Below, in pieces: positions 11,317 to 24,043 of a stretch of DNA of 64,000 nt (positions are counted from its first letter, which is position 1; the number at the start of each line of letters is the position of its first letter). This DNA comes from Pogonophryne albipinna (lineage: Eukaryota > Chordata > Actinopteri > Perciformes > Artedidraconidae): assembly GCA_028583405.1 (NCBI GenBank), contig JAPTMU010000048.1:830431-894430 (forward strand), read 5' to 3'. The notes beneath the pieces are model-generated. The model made no database searches and was not told where the DNA came from. It saw only the letters and a program-made list of their open reading frames with translations. The position numbers and the translations under genes are program-made.

Positions 11317-11629
11317 CAGTGGCGGTTCTACAGGGTGGCACGGGGTGGCAGCTGCCACCTCAGAAAAAGGCCTTGCCACCCCAGCTGCCACCCCAGTTGG
11401 CAGCTTTGTTTTGAAAAAAAAGTTGTGGCTCATCGGACATTTATGAGAGAAAATCTCTAATGTCCGAGTGCAAGTGAATGCAGCACAAGACGCGAGCCTT
11501 GTAACCCCTCCCCCGGCCCTGGAACGAGCGTGGAAATATGATTGGAGGCGATTTCATTTGAACGGGAGATATCGCAAAACGAGAAGCATTTCGGATCCAA
11601 GTAGACGGAAGGAATGAGGTATTTGCGGT

Positions 11630-12572
11630 CAGTGGCGGTGCCAGGGTATGGCTGGGGTAGGCTACAGCCATACCAAGAAATGGCTTAGCCCCACCATGAA
11701 AAATGATGTTACGGTAAGCAAAATAAAGTCTGCCAACTCGCGGAGTAAATTGCACAGACAGCAGTTAGTCAGATTGATTTCAGCAGCCACTTGTCTGGAA
11801 ATACCGAAGACTAGAAACGGTTTTGAAAACTTTTGTCACGTAGTGATCGTCTTCTCAATAGAACATCTTTGATAATGTCTTCTGGCCAATCAGAATCACG
11901 ATAACGGCTTGGTGTTGTTGCAGGAAGTCCCGATACATCGATACAACATTACGTGTTGATAGAAATCAACACGTAATGAAATAAGACCCCACGGTTTGAT
12001 GATTGATAGGTGTGTGGGCTGTCTTTCATTTTGACACACAGAACAATGGGGGCTATCCTCCCTTATCCACAATGTAAAGTAATTCACAGCCTCTTCCCTC
12101 TCCTCTCTGTGAGGAGCAGCAGGTTCAGCTTTCAGAACAAAGTAACACAAAACTAAAATGGCATTCATTTTTTTTAAATATGTCGTGTAGTAATAAATGT
12201 ATTTATTGTTCTTCTCCAGAGAGAACCAGAATGTGTATTTTATGTTAGTATTTCAAAAAATCTCCTGGGAGAATCCCCCAGACCCCCTGCAGGGGTTGGG
12301 TTTTCAGCATGTCAACTCTTTCACCTGTGGGGAAATTGCAGGATTGGCTCCAGGTCGCCCTTTTTATTTACTACAAGACAAATGTGCCTTTTTATTTCAT
12401 ACAGTTCCATTTGGATTGAGACAGGGAAATAATCTTAAACCTCACGCGTGGCGTTTCACTGTCAAGGGGAGCGTGTATGTAATTACATTGCAAATACTGA
12501 CTTGAGCCCCACCACTGGATGGGTTAGCCCTACCATAGATTACCAAACACAAATACTCTGAAGCCGCCACTG
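11630..12572. mobile_element. hAT non-autonomous element (943 bp)
   Basis: Terminal inverted repeats are CAGTGGCGG ... CCGCCACTG, flanked by a perfect 8-bp duplication TTTGCGGT (11622-11629, 12573-12580). Both subterminal regions carry related 'tagccccaccat'-like motifs. No transposase motif was seen inside. It is nested in the element starting at 11317. Confidence 0.88.
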
Positions 12573-12585
12573 TTTGCGGTCTACA

Positions 12586-12714
12586 ATGACAGAGAAGAGC
12601 CTGTCAAGTTTGGCTGTACTCAGCATTGAATCAAAACGCACCATAGCTTTAAATCTGAATCAGTTTGTGAGGCGTTTTGCTGATCAAGATGGTAATCGCC
12701 ACATTCAGCTGTAA
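12586..12714 (+). pseudogene. hAT transposase C-terminal end
   Basis: A 42-codon frame (M-T-E-K-SLSSLAVLSIESKR ... FVRRFADQD ... stop) follows the LSxLAxLSIE...FVxxFA pattern that ends many zinc-finger/hAT transposases of the ZMYM type. The rest of the transposase is absent, so it is only a fragment. Confidence 0.6.
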
Positions 12715-13340
12715 TAGGCAGCTTGATGCTCTGCTCACGGATGAGTCGATGAGAATAATAAACTGTTAAGATCATGACCTTACGTGTGTATAATATTATT
12801 CTTCCTTCAGTCCTGAGAAAGTCAAATAAGACGGTGTGTAAAACTACACTGCCCAGCCAAAAGATAGTAACCACTTTGATTTAACTCGGCCAGCAGGTAA
12901 GGACTTTCCACTGGATAATAACTGCAGCGATGTTTATGTTTTAGCTGAATACACGTTTTTTAACCCTAACTGATGCAGTTAGTCACTTCTTTAATGTTTG
13001 TTCTTTCTGATGTAAAGTCCAGGTTGTAACTGTTTGCAATGAAGTTGTGGGGCGCTGAACTGTTCCTTTGAATCTTTTGATATATGATAGTAATTACTTG
13101 TCTTTCAAATGTGAAGGAGGGTGAGCAAGCATCTTGAGGAACTAAATTATCTCCTCCAAAAAAATATAGTTTATTTAATAATAACACTGAATATGTGAAT
13201 CATAACAGTGATTGACAGCTGATAGGAATAATATGATATTCATACAGACAAACATCGATGAGACAGTTAATTAATGGACTTATTGCAGCAGTCTGCATAG
13301 ATTTGGTTCCCCTGCTGGTCTAAGAGTGAAACAAACTAAT

Positions 13341-13678
<338 letters not shown>

Positions 13679-14694
13679 TCTGAATACATGCACATATGAG
13701 TTGAGGAAAACAAAAACAGAAACTGGATTGCATTTAGTTTGAAGGTGATGTTTAGAACATTACAGATACCACACTGTAACTAAAAAAGGAGACACCTTCC
13801 AGCTGAATACAAACTAGTAAGGATGCTCGCAGATACAGTAAGTCAACACTGTTTCGATTGGGCAGAACCATTCCTCACATATACACCAGGTCAGGAGGTT
13901 TTAATTCAAATCAAACCGCTTTAAGCTCAGACGGAAATCAAACCGACTCTAGAGGTATGAATGCAAACTTGACCAAAAGGAAGCAAAATCAAGCATCCAC
14001 TGGTTTTCTTTGCAGCAAAATAACTTTTGTTCCATAAATCCATCTATAGAAGGGGCGTGAGGAAGGAGCATGTACGCCCACAGATTCCACTTATAGCCAC
14101 ACCACAAAAGTCAAAAACTGGCACATGTACATCTTATTCATCACTTAGTTATACTTTGACACACATTAAAAAAAACAAGGCATGTCTACCATAAAGGAAT
14201 TATGTATTGATGCATCTGTGTTTTCCTCACTCTGGATAACAAGCCAAAAGTTGAAACTATAGAATAAATAATGCAAATCACAAATAAAAATAAAATAGTA
14301 AACCAGGTGTAATTCATTCTGGAAAAGGTGTCCTCGCTGCTGCTTGGACTGTTAATCTGTTCCTCCCTTCAACAGAGATGTTAATTATATTCTAAGTAAG
14401 AATTGTTGGCCCTGCTGCAGCTCTAAAAGACAAGTGAAAAAGAGAAGTGTTTTATCAGACAGAAAACAACCAGACATTAGATGTGTGAAATCATTCAAAA
14501 GCTAACTTTTAAAATGAATACATTGATTTGACAATAAGAGCTGTTTTACAGACTCCACAGGGAACGATACGAAAGCTGCCGTGTTCCATTTCTCTGCTGA
14601 AAACAAACTAGCCTCAGCCTGTAATTAAATGCACTGATGGGTGTTGATTGCTCTGAAAGTACCAGTTTTTACAGACTGCACCTGAAATGTCACC

Positions 14695-14745
14695 GGTTCA
14701 AACCCCAGCACGTTTACAAAAAGAAACACACAGAATGAATCTCAG
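14695..14745 (+). repeat. possible SINE B-box fragment
   Basis: CCGGTTCAAACCCCAGC resembles a tRNA B-box (GGTTCRANYCC). No A-box or tail is visible, so it may be chance or a SINE relic. Confidence 0.25.
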
Positions 14746-14788
14746 TCATCCCTGCTGCCAGGAAGTGTTTCCAAATTCTATATTTGAT

Positions 14789-15760
14789 AGAATGGTGCAG
14801 GAATGAGTCCTAAATCCTGGAAATGAGCATTTTAGCACTTCTAGGTCCCTCGTCTGGAAGTCAATGGTTTTTTTTACGCATTTTTCGTTATGCTGAAATA
14901 AGTTTGTTCTACGACATAAATTAAGTCAGTAAATACCCCACAAGTAAATGGAGTCTAAACAATGAAACGTCTTCACGCCCAACATTAGCCGCCATTAGCT
15001 TAGCGGTGGTGACATGAAGTCATGTGACCGTGCTGTAGTTCCTCTATAGCCCAACATTAGCCACCTTTAGCTTAGCGATGGTGACGTGAAGTCATGTGAC
15101 CGTGCTGTAGTTCCTTCATAGCCCAACATTAGCCACCTTTAGCTTAGTGGTGGTGACGTGAAGTCATGTGACCGTGCTGTAGTTCCTTTATAGCGCAACA
15201 TTAGCCACCTTTAGCTTAGCGGTGGTGACGTGAAGTCATGTGACCGTGCTGTAGTTCCTTTATAGCCCAACATTAGCCGTCATTAGCTTAGCGGTGGTGA
15301 CGTGAAGTCATGTGACCGTGCTGTAGTTCCTTTATAGCCCAACATTAGCCACCTTTAGCTTAGCGGTGGTGACGTGAAGTCATGTGACCGCGCTGTAGTT
15401 CCTTTATAGTCCAACATTAGCCACCTTTAGCTTAGCGGTGGTGACGTGAAGTCATGTGACCGCGCTGTAGTTCCTTTATAGCCCAACATTAGCCACCTTT
15501 AGCTTAGCGGTGGTGACGTTAAGTCATGTGACCGTGCTGTAGCTCCTTTATAGCCTATCTTAGCTTTTTACTTCAGAAATCATAAAGTGGTGTTAATATG
15601 TGCAGATTATCCTTCTGAACAAAACGTGTCAGTATCATAAATGTTTGTTTGACACAGAGATCATTTAAATTTAATCCACAGGAAAAATGCCAATGGCTTT
15701 TTGCAGAGGGAGCGTTTCAAAGAGGCTAACTTCCACAAAGTTACGTCCAACCTGCACCAC
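14789..15760 (+). mobile_element. 72-bp-minisatellite element, copy 4
   Basis: Left end GATAGAATGGTGCAGGAATG; right end near 'caacctgcaccactcaca' (15745-15762), which is roughly the reverse complement. Between them are the shared left flank, an 8-unit array and the shared right flank. The structure is that of a MITE-like element with an internal tandem repeat. A target-site duplication could not be fixed because the exact ends are uncertain. Confidence 0.65.
14982..15554 (+). repeat. 72-bp minisatellite, about 8 copies (array 4)
   Basis: Eight units in the same orientation as the other arrays. Variants include TGACATGAAG in the first unit and CGCGCTGTAG in units 6-7. Confidence 0.95.
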
Positions 15761-16062
15761 TCACACGTTCACCATTCCTGAGCCTAAAACTGTCCTCATG
15801 ACATCTGCATGTTAACACTCTTCTTATCTCTTGTACACAGATAGATATCAGTCCGTCCCCGAAGACAAACACTTCCTCCCCTCCCTTTATAAACAACAGC
15901 AGCTGACCGTCTGCTCATTATCTGCACACACACCTGACCCACTTCCCATAACACACATTAGTGTGTGTGTGTGCTTAAAGCTTCTCACAACCTGAGTTTA
16001 AAATGATGTCAGTTCAGGGGAAGTCTCGGGTCAGTGGAGCTATGAATCTAGTCATATTAGAG

Positions 16063-17192
16063 CAGGGGTCTCCAACACGTCGAGCCCTCAATAAGGAGCT
16101 CGCCAAGCAAATCCAAAATGTAAATGCACACAAAAAAAAGGAAATCAAATTAAAAGAATCTACCCTATGCATAAAGGAAACCTCAATCAGAGCGAACTCC
16201 ATCTACTTACTACAACTCTATCTATCTATCTAACACCCCTCCTCCCTCACATCGACCAATCACGTTCTTGCTTGATTTGCGGGACCAGCATTGCAGTCGG
16301 GAAGAAAAGCTGTGGAGCGGCAACTCACACTTCATAAGGAGTCTGTCCTTTCAGCCCCATTGAACACATAGTCGTGCCAGCCTATACAGCACATGAGGGG
16401 CAGAGCTTTACTCTGTGTGTTGCAACTTGCATATATATTTATTGCACTTGACGCACACACACGCATGGCGTCATTTCCACTGGGGACAGGGGGGACATGT
16501 CCCCCCCACTTTTCAAAATCCCGTTTGTGTCCCCCCACACAAATATGTTTATTATGATTTTTAACGCAAGCCGTCATCGCCACGGAGGAGCACACAGCCT
16601 GTGTGTGTGTGTGTGTGTGTGTGTGTGGCACGAGCGCATTTTGTGTGTGTGAGCGAGAGACAGAAAAAAATATATATATTAAATTAAATATAAAAAATAC
16701 AGTTTAAAAAGGGAGTGATTAGTGAAAGAATGCTAACTAGGTAAGATAAGATAAGAGAGAGGAGTTTATAAAACAAACAAGTTTAAATGATTAGTTATTG
16801 GTTGTGATCATATTCTAAAGATGTTTAGATTAATGAAAAGTATACAGCTGTGTTTCATGCATCTCTTCATCTTGTGCTCAAAGTGCACCAGATTGATGCT
16901 TTTGACTTCAACATTTAAAAACAAATCTTCCACTCACAAATAAAGCACCTGCAGAGGACACGAGATAGCCAGGTATTATAAACACATTTTCTTGGATTTC
17001 TTAACACCATCGTCCTAACTAATATATTTGTAGAAAGGCAGGAAAAGACCCAAAACAGCTCCCAAGGGTTAAAGGTAAGCATATCATAATGTTCAAATGC
17101 GCTAAATAAAAACAATTAAAAAGGAATTAAAGTAGCTCACGACTCGTTTTATTTTTTGAAAGCATCTCATCCTAAAAAAGGTTGGAGACCCC
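16063..17192. mobile_element. hAT-related element
   Basis: It starts CAGGGGTCTCCAACACGTCG and ends near AAAAAGGTTGGAGACCCC, the same termini as the hAT at 4050-7270. The last two bases (TG) of the right end are changed and no target duplicate was seen. It contains (TG)n at 16601-16627 and a second inserted fragment near 16464 ('ccactggggacaggggggac'). Confidence 0.7.
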
Positions 17193-17248
17193 GAGAGGAA
17201 CATTCAGTCTGATTCCTTCACCATCTCACATCGTCGTTACATTAATAT

Positions 17249-17504
17249 TAGGGCTGTCAGTCGATTAAAATAGTTAATCGTGATTAATCGCAAATTAATC
17301 GTACATTTTTTATCTGTTCTAAATGTTCCTGAGAGGAATATTTTTCAAGTTTTTAATTCTCTTATCAACATATGAGAGGACAAATATGCTTTATGCTAAT
17401 GTTTATTATCATTTGAACAATGACAAATATTCTCATGAATATTAAACACAACAACCTGGAACATTACAAATATTCGCCTCAATTCAACCTCTCATACAAT
17501 AATA

Positions 17505-17597
<93 letters not shown>

Positions 17598-18102
17598 TGG
17601 ATCGTTGGAGCTATGTGCAACTCAAGGCATATGCTCGAACGGGAGCTGCCTGGACGCTGCCATCATGTTGCACTATCCGTGCTGAGTGTGCTGACTTCTC
17701 GTACAATGTCCCACTGTCTGGCTTCCTGCATAAAGTCAAGTACTCAGCGCAATTGTCGGCGAAATGTCGCTCCTCTGTTTTCATTTAAACAGCTCCTTAT
17801 ATCCGTTAGCGCAGCTAGCTAGCACCAGATGCTAACAACAACAATACACGTAAGGTCTCTCTCGCGCCACACATACACACACACCCTCCCGGTCCTCCCG
17901 ATGGCCAGTCGGTGCCTGCCGGTGAGCGTGGAAGTGTGGTCTGCCACAAGCAGGCGGCAGGAGCGGGGCTGTCAGCATCAGCTTGTAGATGGTATTTTAA
18001 ACTCGATGCTCTGAAACTACGGGGCGGCCGAGGAAAAAAAAATACACATGCGTTAATCGCGTTAAAATAATTAGTGGCGTTAATTTTAACTTGACAGCCC
18101 TA
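17249..18102. mobile_element. hAT element with TAGGGCTGTCA ends
   Basis: Ends are TAGGGCTGTCA ... TTGACAGCCCTA with a perfect 8-bp duplication ATTAATAT (17241-17248, 18103-18110). Subterminal repeats of 'taatcg' occur at both ends. The 854-bp body includes a (TG)n tract (17509-17595). A probable right terminus of a relative occurs at 45034-45047 (TTGACAGCCCTA). Confidence 0.88.
17509..17595 (+). repeat. (TG)n microsatellite
   Basis: About 43 TG units inside the hAT at 17249-18102. Confidence 0.97.
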
Positions 18103-18719
18103 ATTAATATATAAATGGTTCAGTTTCCAGGGTCTCGCTGACCTTCAACTCTAACTGACAAAGGAAGACATGTGGAGACATTAGGTGGTCTATGGGTGGC
18201 TCTGATTCCCATCCAGTCTGCTGTGAATGCTCCATCAGGTGGATGAGTGCTAATGATTTAGACCCCTGACTTTTCCTCCAGCACATTCAGGCTGAACTTT
18301 AGATTTCTACCAGCTCTTGCTATTCTCTCCAAAGAATGAATTATTGTTACCGTGCCCACTCCACCCTCAAGACAAGATGTCAACATTGAAAAATAATACT
18401 TGAAGATGCTGAAAAAAGATGCGGAGACACGGTGCTGGATATGAACTGTTTCACCTTGCATCTAGATGCATGGAGAAATGAGGACTGACCATTTGCAGGA
18501 CTTATCTAATTGTGATTATTTTGTGTCTTTGGTTCACGATGTTGAAAATGAATATTATTGTCTCATAAGTCTTACATTACATTTAACAGGGTTCCTGCAG
18601 GTTTCACCAACTCAAATTTAAGACTTTTTAAGACCACTTTGAATAGAATTTAAGACCTTTTTCACAGCAAGAAAGAATGAAGGAAAATTGCTATGAAAGA
18701 AGAAATACATCCCATAATT

Positions 18720-18762
<43 letters not shown>

Positions 18763-18768
18763 TGTGGC

Positions 18769-19088
18769 TTCCGGTAACTGCTAGAATCCACTTCAAGACA
18801 ATGGTACTTGCGTACCATGCTGCGAATGGATCTGGCCCTTCCTACATCCAGGACATGGTTAAACCGTACACCCCAGCACGTGCACTCCGCTCTGCATCAA
18901 CCAAACGGCTCGCTGCACCCTCGCTGCGAAGGGGACCCAAGTTCCCATCAGCAAAAACACGTGGGTTTGCTATCCTGGCTCCAAAATGGTGGAATGAGCT
19001 CCCCATTGAAATCAGGACAGCAGATAGCTTACACACCTTCCGGCGCAGACTGAAAACTCATCTCTTTCGACTCCACTTCGAGCGATAG
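18769..19088 (+). pseudogene. L2-type reverse transcriptase C-terminal fragment
   Basis: The frame includes WLPVTARIHFKTMVLAYHA, GPSYIQDMVKPYTPARALRS and FAILAPKWWNELPIEIR, ending THLFR before a TAG. This is the typical end of L2-clade RT proteins (thumb and C-terminal extension). The catalytic YxDD part is absent, so the fragment is non-functional. The upstream TG repeat adds spurious Cys-Val codons. Confidence 0.8.
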
Positions 19089-19285
19089 AATTACTAACAA
19101 AGCACTTATATACTAATAAAGTACTGGCTTACCTAAAGCCAGTTGAGTAGCACTTGAAATGTTTGGCTCTATGAAACCTGATGTACTTTATGATTCTGTT
19201 TTCTTCAAGGTTGTGTCTTCCTGGTTGAATGCACTTATTGTAAGTCGCTTTGGATAAAAGCGTCAGCTAAATGCAATGTAATGTG
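18772..19285 (+). mobile_element. L2-type LINE 3' fragment
   Basis: It contains the reverse-transcriptase C-terminal tail frame and the 3' signature 'gtaagtcgctttggataaaa' followed by 'gcgtcagctaaatgcaatgt' and a TG-rich end. 5'-truncated. The same 3' signature is on the SINE at 23908-24043. Confidence 0.8.
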
Positions 19286-20790
19286 TGTGTGTGTGTGTCT
19301 GAGACAAGAGCCATCTTCTGAGCTCTGCTCCCTTGGCTACAATTGTTCATTGTTGCTATTGTAGGATTGGTGTTTAGCGTCCACATCACCTCCACTTTTA
19401 GGGTTGACGTCGACCCAAACGTCGCCCGGAGGCAGTTAACTGAATATTTTCCGTCTATGACGATTTTTTTTATTAACAATGGCGGAAAAATCTGAAAGCA
19501 GTCTTTCATTTTGACAGATTAGAACAAACTCGGAACAGCGCCAAAGCCTCCCCGCAGCGAGGCTCCGGTGTTATGCCGTGTTATGCATGCCCTCCAAAAA
19601 GGAATTGATATCGTTTCCAAACCGTACAAATCATTGAAATGTCTGAGTTTTGGCTTTACGCTGTGCGCGCTCCCGCGAGATGCATGCATATCTCGGCGGG
19701 CATACATAACACAGGCGCAACGGTTCACGAGTGGGCTCTCGCTAGCTGAAGCTTGGTTGCTAGGTTACTAGCTGGGTGTTCTCCCATAAGGGGCCAGGGG
19801 AAACAAAGTTAGTGATTACTGGTTCCATGTTGATTTATTTCAATACAGATTGTTGGGGGGGAACTGAAAGGCTCTTACCGTACTGGTTACTTTGCAGCCC
19901 GGACATTTCCCCCAAAACACATTTAGACGTGATCGCTACACAGAAGTGCCTTTCAAATCCCATCATTTTTAAGACCTTCTAAATCATATTTAAGACCTTT
20001 CTAATTGTTTTGATCATATTTAAGACTTTTTAAGGCCTTAAATTCTGATTATCAAATGTAAGACTTTTTAAGACCCTGATGTAATCATGGTTGCATACAG
20101 TATAAGAGGATCTGTCAAAAATAAAGATATTTTCTAAAGTTTGTAGATGGAAACGGTATCTCTGCAGCTGCAAAATACTTAATTCCAAATTAGATTTTTA
20201 ACAAATATTATGCTCCCAGTGATTTAGATATCGATAAAATTGCAATTAATTGTGCAGCCCTAGTAACAATTATAAATAGTTTCATGAGCATATTGCCAAT
20301 AATTATCCAGAACAGAGTAATTCATCTTGGAATACATTGTTATCTTCGGACCTCAGAAATATTTACTTGATACAAACTTATATTGTTTGTTCACTGATAT
20401 CATGGATATGTACGTAAACAGAGTTTCTCACACCATGCAGGGGTCTGAAGCAGCTGGTTTTAGATTAAGATGTCTTTTTGGAGAAAATCTCTAAAACTGA
20501 AAGCTTCAGTCTGGTCTTTCTGTTCCATTACCTGCCTTCCCCTCGCAGGGTAATACATCATTACTGCTTTCCTCCTGAAGATTTATCGCTCGATGCCTCA
20601 TTTCCTGTAGACACAGAATATCTCTGCGTCTCAGAATGAGATTTCACCACAGCAAGGTGAGAAGAATAAACTCACGGCTGCTTCTCTTATTCCAAACTGT
20701 CAGGAATCATCAAACGTTAGTCCTGAAACTCCCAGCTGGGACACAAACTGTCAGTGTCATTAAACCTGACCCACACCACCTGCACAGCAG

Positions 20791-20836
20791 CACACACACA
20801 CAACACACACACACACACACAAACACACATACAACA
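20791..20836 (+). repeat. imperfect (CA)n microsatellite
   Basis: CA-rich tract with A insertions (acacacaaac, acatacaaca). Confidence 0.9.
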
Positions 20837-21794
20837 CAGTTTTAATACCAAGAGTGTGCAGAGGGTTTTTGTCAATGTCTGTCGTGGCAACACAAAGAAG
20901 TTTGTGCCTCAGGCTTGACGAAAGTTACAATATTTTAGCTTATTTGCTGGTTTGAGGATAATGACAGTGACAGTGAACGATGTGTGTCTCCAAGAGTATT
21001 TTGACACAACATGGTGCAGTATATTGTACAAAGTACGCTTTGTAAAAGTCAGAACCCTCATGCTTACTATTAAAGTGTGGCTTTTTTTATTGTTTCTTTA
21101 CTTACTTTCTAGTACTTATTGCATTTGTTGGTGCATTTGTAAGTCTTCTCCTGAATCTGTTTGTGAACAGCAGGCTTCACTGTTTCTTCCTCCACCTGAA
21201 CCAACAATGGCAGATGCTGAACGTGACCATGTGACTGCACCAACAGTGACCACCCCTCTTTATTCAGTTTGTGATTCCTGGGTCACATCCAGGAATCTGT
21301 TCCTCGGTATCAGAGGAAGGAAGCAGCGCTGCTTTCTCAGCTGTTTCCTCACAGTGTTTCCCTCTCATTGTTGGATCTTAGCCTCCATGATCCACAGTTT
21401 CATAACCAGGATTACTGTTCTGCACTGAATGACATGTTGATTAACACAAACATGAGACCGATAAGGCTTCATTGTCCATTAGACAGGATCCTTAAACCGT
21501 TTCACTCAAACCGAGTCAATCCAGCTGGAAAGCAAAGTTAACAACAGTGAATACAACATTAGCCCTGACCGCAAAGCTAGTAATGTTGCAGAAGTCACTT
21601 TGAGAAATTCGCCAGACATCGTCGCCGCGGTATCAACGCTATCGTGGAAGATGCAGTCACACAACTCCACAGATGTGTAGTTGAGGTTGAAATGAAAGTA
21701 AAGTTTGAAGATGGGCTTGGTCTGAGCCAAGGTGCAAGAAATAAGGTGGATGGAAGAGAGAATACTATAGATCCAATGACGAGATTGTCTATAG

Positions 21795-22180
21795 CAGGGT
21801 TGTCAAACTCAAGGCCCGGGGGCCAAATCCGGCCCGTGACTTCATTGTATGTGGCCCCGCAAGATCTTGCAAAGAATATAATACGTTTATTATACGGTTA
21901 CATGCCACTTTACAGAAACAGGTTGCCCACAAACTACATGTCCCACAATGCATCTCGTTTGCGCACTGAAGAGACTTGCAATTATTTGCCCTGGACTTCT
22001 GCTTTCAAACGTAGTTAGTTACCCTATCCGATAATAATCCAATTCAGAGGCAATAATGTAATGTAATACATTATTTTATATATATATTATATATTTATAT
22101 ATGTAGTAGTTACAACCGGCCCTTTGAGTGCAACCATAATGCTAATGTGGCCCGCGATGAAATTGAGTTTGACACCCCTG
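21795..22180. mobile_element. hAT MITE (386 bp)
   Basis: Ends are CAGGGTTGTCAAACTCAAGG ... GAGTTTGACACCCCTG with a perfect duplication GTCTATAG (21787-21794, 22181-22188) matching the hAT nTnnnnAn preference. Subterminal 'ggcccg/cgggcc' motifs are typical of this widespread vertebrate group. No coding capacity. Confidence 0.92.
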
Positions 22181-23907
22181 GTCTATAGTATTCAATACTT
22201 GTGTTTTTTGGGGGGACTTTAACAAACATCATTACTTATAAGCCAACAAACCATGGTCAAGAGAGTAAGCAGACTGTCTGAGACAACAGAACATGTACTT
22301 TAGAAGGGAGTTTGAAGAATAATATGTTATGGAAATATGGAAAAAAATAGTTCCATTGATGTGCTGCCATTCTGGAAAATAGTCATATAGGTATGAAAGA
22401 ATATGGTGTGTTGTACAAATCAACAATGCTACAGTTTCTTATAGCAAGTGCTGTAGCAGATGTTTTTAAATGTAAAATGGTAAAATCTAAGTATACGCTT
22501 CACTTTTCTAGAAAGTGATGAACTAAATAATAGAGTATTTTCAAGGCAGAAGTGGGGGAACAGCGATGGGGCTTTCATCAAGGCTCACTGGTGTTTTTGC
22601 TAGATCTGGCTGCTAAAAGCTTGAACAGTTGCATTTACTGTCACACAGCCTAGAGCAGAGGGCCAATAGAAACACATTAAAGTGGTGAACACAGGCATTG
22701 TGACTCAGAAAGATGAAGAAGCAGCAGTGTTACGAGTGTTGGAGTCCATTAGAAGACTCTTCTTTCTAATGCCTGCCGCTGGATCGAGCTCTGAGGCAGT
22801 GGAGCTCTCCTCTGGGTCGCAGCAGGCAACGAGAGACGAGAGAGGAACGTGAGGAGAGGCAGCGAGCAAAAGCTACGAGAGGAGGAGGGGGGAGGGGTTG
22901 GTATCCGTAGTGCAGAGTGGGGAGGATGAGATTGAAGAGACTGGACTGGGGAGAAGGGAAATGACTGCTGTGACTTCACCAGTGGAAAGGATAAAAATAG
23001 AAGCGGAGCCTCGTCCGCTGAGGCCGTTTGAATCAATTGATGATCGCAGCGCAGGAAGAGTTGAAGTCTTTTATTCGATGAGAGCATCCACAGAGCTGCG
23101 GCCGTGGAAGCACAATGCGACTCAAAGCACCTCATGAACAAAAAAATACGTTCCAGTGTCGGATGACGAGATGCCGAGGAGAGTCCATAACCCTCCTGAG
23201 CATAGTCCTGCAGAGAGGAGGTTCATAAGGACACTCGGCTCCAAGGCATTTGCTGCTGCATTTCTTTGAGATGCTTCCGTGTCCTCAGAACGCAGCCAAG
23301 TGTGGATTTGATCTAACTACAAGTACGGTTTTGGAAAGAATGTGAAACAAATCTTTACTGAAAGTTTGAGGAAGAAGATGATTGAAGAAGTTGGGTTATA
23401 CAATATTAAAAGACTAACATTTACAACGTCAGATCTTCTTTTTGAATGGAGAGTGTGCCAGAGTAAGGTCTGGATCTGGATTCATTCTAATTTAGGTGGT
23501 TATGGATAATCCCGACTACAGTTCTCTTAACGTTTGTCAGAAGCAGTCCACGGTTCTGCGTTGACAGTTACGTCTGGTAGACATTTTTACTTTCTGATTG
23601 TTCTGGGAAAGAACGAGTGTAATGAGTGACTGCTGCCTCTGATACTGCTGACCCTGAGTCAGTTAATAATATCAGACACACCAGTTAAGGGTAGCTCTCC
23701 ACCTAGGATCTGTGCACATGCTATTGGCTGGGTTTATTAAGTGGCTAGGAAGGAAGCACTAAGGGTCGTTTCAATTTGTTGGCTAGAGAAAGCTAGCAGA
23801 GCCCTTTAGGTATTAAACACACAGCTAACATACAACTACAAGACACTGCTGTCCAACTTGTTATCGCCAAAGATGGATTTTGTACATCTTCGTAATAGTT
23901 CAAAAAC

Positions 23908-24043
23908 ATTACATCACATGTTACTTGTTAGGCGCTTTTATCCAAAGCGACTTACATACTCAATACTGTGGGCAATCCCCACAGGAGCACTTTGGGGTGA
24001 AGTGTCTCAGGGACACAACGACATGCTGACCGCAGTGGGACTC
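23908..24043 (-). mobile_element. tRNA-derived SINE with L2-type tail
   Basis: The minus strand begins with a canonical B-box GGTTCGAGTCC (24036-24046 region), then 'cactgcggtcagcatgtcgt' and 'ctgagacacttcaccccaaa'. It ends in the L2 signature 'gtaagtcgctttggataaaa'. The A-box side is missing because a LINE fragment abuts at 24044. Confidence 0.75.

Larger units (their letters stand above)
11317..12720 (+). mobile_element. hAT element (outer), with nested hAT
   Basis: It starts CAGTGGCGGTTCTACAGGG, a hAT-type end, and is interrupted by a second hAT (11630-12572). After it, the coding remnant at 12586-12714 belongs to the outer element. No matching right terminus or target duplicate was found, so the right border is approximate. 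Confidence 0.6.
18587..20078. mobile_element. DNA transposon with 'tttaagacttttta' subterminal repeats
   Basis: It starts CAGGGTTCCTGCAGG and ends TTTTTAAGACCCTG. Multiple 'atttaagacttttt' motifs lie near both ends (18615-18660 and 19968-20075). hAT-type ends are suggested but no clear 8-bp duplication was found. A LINE 3' fragment (18772-19285) is inserted inside. Confidence 0.65.

Noticed and set aside
20952..21428. 158-codon frame with a hydrophobic middle
   Set aside because: No domain; compositional chance in an AT-rich intron.
22749..23141. Overlapping frames on both strands in purine-rich sequence
   Set aside because: Low-complexity Ser/Pro- and Glu/Arg-rich translation in complementary strands; no homology recognised.
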